DNA of 64,000 nucleotides from Paraphysomonas bandaiensis (taxonomy: Eukaryota > Chrysophyceae), in assembly GCA_965644295.1 (NCBI GenBank), contig CBFFRP010000298.1:620001-684000 (forward strand). Direction: 5' to 3'. Below the pieces are notes generated by a model. The model was given only the letters and a program-made list of their open reading frames with translations, made no database searches and was not told the origin of the DNA. Both the position numbers and the translations under genes were made by a program. Positions 59,200-64,000 of the stretch are shown here, piece by piece; the first letter of the stretch is position 1, and each line of letters begins with the position of its first letter.

Positions 59200-60513
59200 T
59201 CACTCAGTCAGTCCCCTTGATCGGCGTGAGTTGACAGCAGTGGGTGCATTGGCCAAGGTTTCCTCTAGAGAAAAACACGCCATGGTGCAAGAAAGGTCAG
59301 CTTCTACCGTCGTGGACGATACCGAAGTCCGGACGTAGGTCCCAGCACGAGGTACCAAGATGCGACGCAAAGAAGCAGGCGCCTCGATCAGTGTTTTCAG
59401 AGCAGATTCGTCGGCAAACATTGTTAGAACGAACCGCTTGGGTCGAAAACAATGGAGAACATTTCTCACCAAAGGGGTGTAGCTGGGAAGGCTTGTGTTT
59501 GTCTCAAACGATGCGTATGAACACTGGGGTTCTGGAGTGACATGAATGGTGGAGTATGCATCATGCAAGATGGCATTCATAGAGTACCCACAAGGTGTGA
59601 AGGCACAAGCATCAATGGTGGCCCCAGGGACCAACTGATTAATCCCAGCTGCCAGCGTCATATCCTTTCCCGTATCGGCACTCCCACTCTTGTAAAACAT
59701 GGAGGCTACAGCCCTGTCCATGTCAAACATCATCATATTGATGGTAACGCCCTCCATGGAGGAAGTAGCGTCGGGTAATGAGGGGGAGGGAGGTGAACTC
59801 GGATGCTGCAAAATACCCATCTCTGGTGCCTTCGGTGGAAAGACAGCCACCGACTTTGTGGCAGGAGGGGTAAGAGGTTTGACAAGTGCCGTGCTGTGGG
59901 GGAGATCTGCAACATATACAAACCAATGGTCCCCAGTAACAGGTCCAAGTATGTGGCCAGATCCATTGAGTCGCTCTTGCAGCTTTGAATGGGAATCCAA
60001 GAACTTAATCTCGTCGCCAAAGTTTGAGTGCGGCCATTTCTGTGCACTGGGATTGTTAAGGTTCTTCCGGGAGTATCCTACCCAGCGGACCTCCATGTTG
60101 AGATCGTCGGCGAACTTCAATAAGGAATCCAAACAGTGCAGCAACGTCGTAGTTCCACAGGTCTTCATAATGTAGCGGTACTTGTAAACAAAGAGTGATG
60201 ACTCAGATAAGACATATGCGTCCATGTAGTTGCTTGAAATCTTGCTTAATATACTGCATTTGGCTTCCGTACATAGGAAGTCAAGTTGTTGACGGGTGAG
60301 TGCGCGTAGGCCTTGTTCGTGTCCTATACCCGGCTGGAAACAGACCTCCATGGTCTTCTCCGGACCTTCAAAGCATTCCTGAGAGCTATACTGTCCCTCA
60401 GATGACACGATTATCTGACCCTCATCATCAGAGCACGATGTCGTGCTCTCCGGGGTGGGGCTATATGTGCGATCATATAGCTCGATGCTATCGTTACTGC
60501 TAAGAATGCTCAT
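59200..60513 (-). CDS. S-adenosylmethionine decarboxylase proenzyme
   Basis: Single exon, 437 aa, ATG at 60513. The enzyme makes decarboxylated SAM, the aminopropyl donor for spermidine and spermine. It cleaves itself at Glu-Ser in LSESSLF (here Glu104/Ser105), leaving a pyruvoyl group on Ser105. Seen: CFEGPEKTMEV near the N-terminus; YVLSESSLFVYKYRYIMKTC with the catalytic Cys at 119 (KTCGTTTLL); CAFTPCGYSMNAI; and TIHVTPEPQCSYASFETN with the proton-donor His. All catalytic residues are present. There are ~45 extra N-terminal residues relative to animal enzymes and a ~40-residue Pro/Ser-rich insertion (PSSPPSPSLPD). The gene is intronless among intron-rich neighbours. A short upstream frame at 60612-60559 may regulate it. 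Confidence 0.97.
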   Translation of the reverse strand: MSILSSNDSIELYDRTYSPTPESTTSCSDDEGQIIVSSEGQYSSQECFEGPEKTMEVCFQPGIGHEQGLRALTRQQLDFLCTEAKCSILSKISSNYMDAYVLSESSLFVYKYRYIMKTCGTTTLLHCLDSLLKFADDLNMEVRWVGYSRKNLNNPSAQKWPHSNFGDEIKFLDSHSKLQERLNGSGHILGPVTGDHWFVYVADLPHSTALVKPLTPPATKSVAVFPPKAPEMGILQHPSSPPSPSLPDATSSMEGVTINMMMFDMDRAVASMFYKSGSADTGKDMTLAAGINQLVPGATIDACAFTPCGYSMNAILHDAYSTIHVTPEPQCSYASFETNTSLPSYTPLVRNVLHCFRPKRFVLTMFADESALKTLIEAPASLRRILVPRAGTYVRTSVSSTTVEADLSCTMACFSLEETLANAPTAVNSRRSRGLTE

Positions 60514-60558
60514 TCGAAGGGGTGTCAGCTCACGCCGTCAGATTGCAAGATCAAGAAA

Positions 60559-60612
60559 TCAAAAACTGAGTCCTCTACACCTGCCACGTTGACCTGATGT
60601 CCACACAGACAT
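60559..60612 (-). promoter_or_regulatory. Candidate upstream ORF of the SAM decarboxylase gene
   Basis: 17-codon frame (MSVWTSGQRGRCRGLSF) ending 45 nt before the main ATG; a two-codon frame (Met-Tyr-stop) lies just upstream. Small uORFs control SAM decarboxylase translation by polyamines in plants and mammals, but this peptide resembles neither known type. Whether it is in the transcript is unknown. Confidence 0.3.
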
Positions 60613-60637
60613 ATCTTTAAGGGGATAGTCAATACAT

Positions 60638-61147
60638 ATGAGAGATATACACACCTCGATAAAAAGGACTTCGCCTAAGAGCATACAATGCCAACAGAAC
60701 ACTCTTTCTTTCGGTCTAGCACTAGCAACCTATAGCCCACATGCATTAATCAACTCACACAACATCACATTACTTCATACTTACCGACAAGAAGAGAATT
60801 ATACGAGCCAAGTTGTGGTAACCTTCTCGAAGAAATTAATGAAATCGACTTCAGACTCTTCTGTGCAGTGCTTCAGAAAAAAACATATGAGCGGACGAAG
60901 CACGTTGATGAGAATCTTCAGCGGATACACTAATTTTCATTTTATGAATTCCTCAAAAGCCTACCTTCCATATATTGGCCAATATTTTCATGGGAAATCG
61001 ATGTATTTCCCCCACACTTTTAGAGAAACACATTTTATTAATCCAAAACCCCTATTTTTGAACACCACTTCAGGTTATGTACTTCGTATCTTGAGTAAAC
61101 ATAAACGGATTTCAGTTTTTAGTTTGTGTAGTGGTGGTAGTGTCTAG
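60638..61147 (+). CDS. Doubtful 169-aa open frame
   Basis: Open from the ATG at 60638 to a stop at 61147. Begins MRDIHTSIKRTSPKS; composition is mixed, with some hydrophobic/aromatic runs (YLPYIGQYFHGKSMYF). It resembles no family I know, starts only ~125 bp from the SAM decarboxylase start on the other strand, and fills what should be a shared promoter. Possibly chance. Confidence 0.2.
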   Translation: MRDIHTSIKRTSPKSIQCQQNTLSFGLALATYSPHALINSHNITLLHTYRQEENYTSQVVVTFSKKLMKSTSDSSVQCFRKKHMSGRSTLMRIFSGYTNFHFMNSSKAYLPYIGQYFHGKSMYFPHTFRETHFINPKPLFLNTTSGYVLRILSKHKRISVFSLCSGGSV

Positions 61148-61289
61148 ATATGGAGGTATGTATACGTGTGTAATATCTCACATATCTCTGCAATATAATC
61201 ACAAGCAATTAGTCAGTGCATCACACAGAGATATATATACCACAGACTTCTCTCGTCACTCAATCATTTGCAAGAATTGAATAGAGGTG

Positions 61290-64000
61290 ATGTCTGGGCC
61301 TGCTCCATCATCAGCTGCTGGAGGTGCTGGCTATTTTGTGGACCAGAAGAAAGGAGAGGTCAATGAACTCAAACAGGTCATAATACGGTAGATCTCACTG
61401 TATATTCATACAACTGATTGGTTTTATTATTTAGCTTCTTAAAAACATTAATGTTGAGCGCGATGTAAATAAAAAACGCGATGTGATTAAGAAGGTTATA
61501 GCCTACATGACTCTCGGCATAGACGTGTCTCGGCTATTCACTGATATGATAATGGTAATCAAGTTATTTGTTATAATGCAAGGCGATTAAGATGTAATGT
61601 ATTCAGGCGATTGAGACGAGGGATATGGTTATCAAGAAGATGGTGTACCTTTATCTTTCTCACTATGCGCGTAAGCAGCCTGAGTTAGCGATCATGTGCA
61701 TCAACACTCTGCGTCGTGACTGGTATATATTCTGCTGTGTTATTTCTTAAACCAACTTTCACATTTGTAGTGAAAATGAAGATCCTATGGTACGTGGTCT
61801 TGCACTTCGGTCTCTTTGTGGCTTGGGAATGGACTCTGTGTTGGAGTACGTGGAGCAGCCATTGAAGAAGTCTCTGACTGACGTGTCGGGTTACGTACGC
61901 AAGACTGGGGTAATGGGAATTCTCAAGGTAAACTCACGTGTCAATGTGCCTATTTGTACACTTTATGTTACTATGCTTATTATTTTTGATCGATCTATAT
62001 GTGAGTGAGTGCGGCGTCATAACTGGGAATTGCTTGTTGTAGATACACGCCCTCAGTGCGGAATATATTAACAATGGCGGGTACATATCGCAATTGGAGC
62101 AGATGGTTAACGACGCGGATGCCGCTGTTGTAACCAATGTGTTAATGGTTCTTGAAGAACTAAAACTTGCCGAAGGGGGTGTTGAGGTCACCAAAGATCT
62201 CATATTTCCGCTTCTCAACAGGCTGGGAGAGTTCTCTGAGTGGGGTCTGAGTGTTGTGCTGACCATTCTTTCCCGATACTATCCTGATACAGAGGAGGAG
62301 ACCTTTGCCATCATGAACGTTCTTGATCCGCTACTGCGCACGTCAAACAGTGGTGCAGTTCTTGCGACCATCAAGTGCTTCCTTCAGCTGACAGAGCCGT
62401 ACCCTGACCTTCTCACGATGGTTGTGCAGCGTGCAAAGCCCCCAATGTTAACGCTTCTTACAAGCGGTAGCAGCGAGATCCAGTACACAATTTTGAAACA
62501 TCTTGAGGTTCTCTTGCCCCGCACTATCGCGAAGGGCATATTTGATGATGAGCACAGACAATTTTTCGTGCGGTACAATGAGCCCCCGCATGTAAAGCAC
62601 CTCAAAGTTGCGCTGCTACCGCTCATCACCAACGCTGAAAACGTGAGAGAAATAGCATCCGAACTGGGGGAGTATGTAACTGATGTAGACTCGGAATTGT
62701 CTCAGAGGGCTATAGCTGCAATGGGAGAGATTGCGGTGAGGGTGTCTGATGTGTCCGGGGATATGACCCAGCGTCTAGTCGAATTGGTAGACCTCGATGT
62801 GCCATATGTGAAATCTGAGGCCATCAAGGTACTAGGCAACGTGATTAAGATCTACCCTTCAATGCGAGTGCATGTACTGCCCAGTCTATCTAGGTACCTA
62901 AAGAAAGCAGCGGAGGATCCCGAGGCTAAAGCAGTGCTGGTGTGGATCCTCGGTGAGTACGGAGATGAAGTCATAGAGGCTCCATATCTACTCGAGCCAA
63001 TTATAGACGAGTACGACGAAGAGACAAGCCCAACGGTGAAGTTACACACTCTCTCAGCGGCTGTAAAGCTGTTTTTCAAGCGAGCCCCAGAGATGCAGGC
63101 AATGCTGGGACGACTGCTTGTTAGTGCTGTGAATGACACATCGAACCAAGATGTGCACGACAAAGCTCTTCTCTACTACAGATTACTCGCTCATAGCCCT
63201 GAAGGTGCATCGGGTCTCTTTCAGCGAACATCTGATGACAGCAATAGCCATGTACCGGGTGAGGTAGAGGACGGGGATACCGAAGCACTCAATCAGGTCT
63301 TCAGGGAATTCGATACGCTGTCAGTGATATACGGGAAGCCCTGTGAGCAGTTCATAGCTGACCAGTTCGTGCTGGTAAGCGTTGGTGTTTACTGTATTGA
63401 CTTATAATTAATTTTGTTTGCTATATTTTCAGAATATGGCTTCGGCGGATCTTGCTCGACAGCGGCGCTTGGATGCCGTTGCTGCTGGTGTCCCTGTGGA
63501 GCCCGCAAACTCGAATTCAGCGCCCACTCCGGCCCAGGAGCCTGTCAAGGCAACTCCTGCCGCGTCTGTGAATTTACTGGATTGGGACGATGAGCCTTCT
63601 CCCGCCAGCCGTCCTACTCAACAGCTATCTCCTTTGGTATTGAGCCCCTGCGAGCTCTCGCCACCAGAGTTCCAGCAAAAATGGGGAGGTCTTCCGGAGG
63701 CGCTGAATTCCAAAATCTGCACCCTTGCCATGGTCCCTGACGCGACTTCCGAAGTCGAAGCCAGCATGCGAGATGTACAGGTAAGTGATGTTCGCTTGTT
63801 ATATTCAGCGCAATAGGGTTTTCCAGTTTAGTTCTCATTATTTACTACTTTTTGTTAATGTTTGATGGAAGGTGAATACCATGGCCTCTGGAGCACTTCA
63901 GTCCCCTCCTGGTATGAAATTTTTCTTCTACGCCTCACAGGAGGACGATATTCTGCGTAACATTAGCGGTGGTGTGTTTTTGGCCCAGATGATTATAGTC
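61290..64000 (+). CDS. AP4B1: AP-4 complex subunit beta (beta-adaptin family), 3' end beyond window
   Basis: Exons 61290-61376, 61435-61554, 61607-61722, 61771-61927, 62043-63374, 63433-63780, 63872 to beyond 64000 (763 codons visible, frame kept throughout). Beta adaptins are large subunits of clathrin/AP vesicle coats that bind cargo dileucine signals at the trans-Golgi. Seen: KGEVNELKQLLKNINVERD; KKVIAYMTLGIDVSRLFTDM; the armadillo-type trunk with KKMVYLYLSHYARKQPELA and DPMVRGLALRSLCGLG; then a Pro/Ser/Ala hinge (LLDWDDEPSPASRP) and the start of an appendage (MASGALQSPPG, FFFYASQEDD). The trunk is closer to AP-4 beta (RGLALRSMCSL...EYIQQP pattern) than to AP-1/2/3 beta. The visible clathrin-like LLDWD in the hinge is unexpected for AP-4. 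It is divergent from SAM decarboxylase. Confidence 0.88.

Larger units (their letters stand above)
60514..61289. promoter_or_regulatory. Divergent gap between SAM decarboxylase and AP-4 beta genes
   Basis: About 775 bp. Contains the candidate uORF, a doubtful 169-codon frame on the plus strand, and a TATATATA run near 61231. The TGTACTGCTGTA word is not seen here. Confidence 0.4.

Noticed and set aside
1-64000. CRISPR arrays, bacterial operons or riboswitches
   Set aside because: Spliceosomal introns throughout and no regularly spaced repeats with unique spacers; this is eukaryotic nuclear DNA.

Overview
The window is nuclear DNA from a eukaryote, most likely a unicellular one. Nearly every gene is split by very short GT-AG introns. 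I inferred about 60 introns, mostly 43-61 bp, and for every multi-exon gene the joined exons add up to an exact multiple of three. The gene set includes a giant RNF213-like AAA ATPase, AP-4 beta adaptin, an enhancer-of-polycomb protein, a cyclic-nucleotide-binding protein with a kinase-like region, a hybrid histidine kinase, a stand-alone aspartate carbamoyltransferase and a mitochondrial TsaD/Qri7 protein. Hybrid histidine kinases and a stand-alone ATCase argue against animals. A possible CFAP97-like protein and a MORN-repeat protein would fit a flagellated protist or alga. I cannot place the species.

Layout, left to right: a membrane protein running off the left edge (-); mitochondrial TsaD/Qri7/OSGEPL1 (+, 965-2704); a CFAP97-like protein (-, 4318-6361); an unknown 239-aa protein (-, 7745-8464); the RNF213-like giant of about 5,526 aa (+, 9075-26017); a repeat-rich gap; a MORN protein (-, 28522-30380); a ~590 bp GTAT microsatellite; a hybrid histidine kinase (+, 31316-34215); an aldo/keto reductase-like protein with an altered catalytic tetrad (-, 35840-36964); an acidic 155-aa protein ending in Cys-Cys (+); a two-cNMP-domain 'kinase' lacking the catalytic core (+, 39735-41904); an EPL1/EPC-like protein (-, 43923-46716); ATCase (+, 47578-49064); two inverted paralogous phosphoesterases (-, 49757-51527; +, 54773-56546) flanking a candidate DNA transposon; a complete but decayed hAT transposon (56990-58943); S-adenosylmethionine decarboxylase (-, 59200-60513); and AP-4 beta (+, 61290 to the right edge).

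Fourteen of the genes form seven head-to-head pairs, so most promoters lie in shared divergent gaps. A recurring TGTACTGCTGTA-type motif is seen in four of those gaps. The long gaps are filled by a dispersed repeat family. Several copies have perfect or near-perfect 11-14 bp target-site duplications and a fixed end opposite a variable truncated end, the signature of target-primed retrotransposition. There is no operon-like organisation, and the neighbouring genes do not form one pathway. Exon boundaries were worked out by hand from reading frame, splice signals and protein family patterns. No transcript or database evidence was available.
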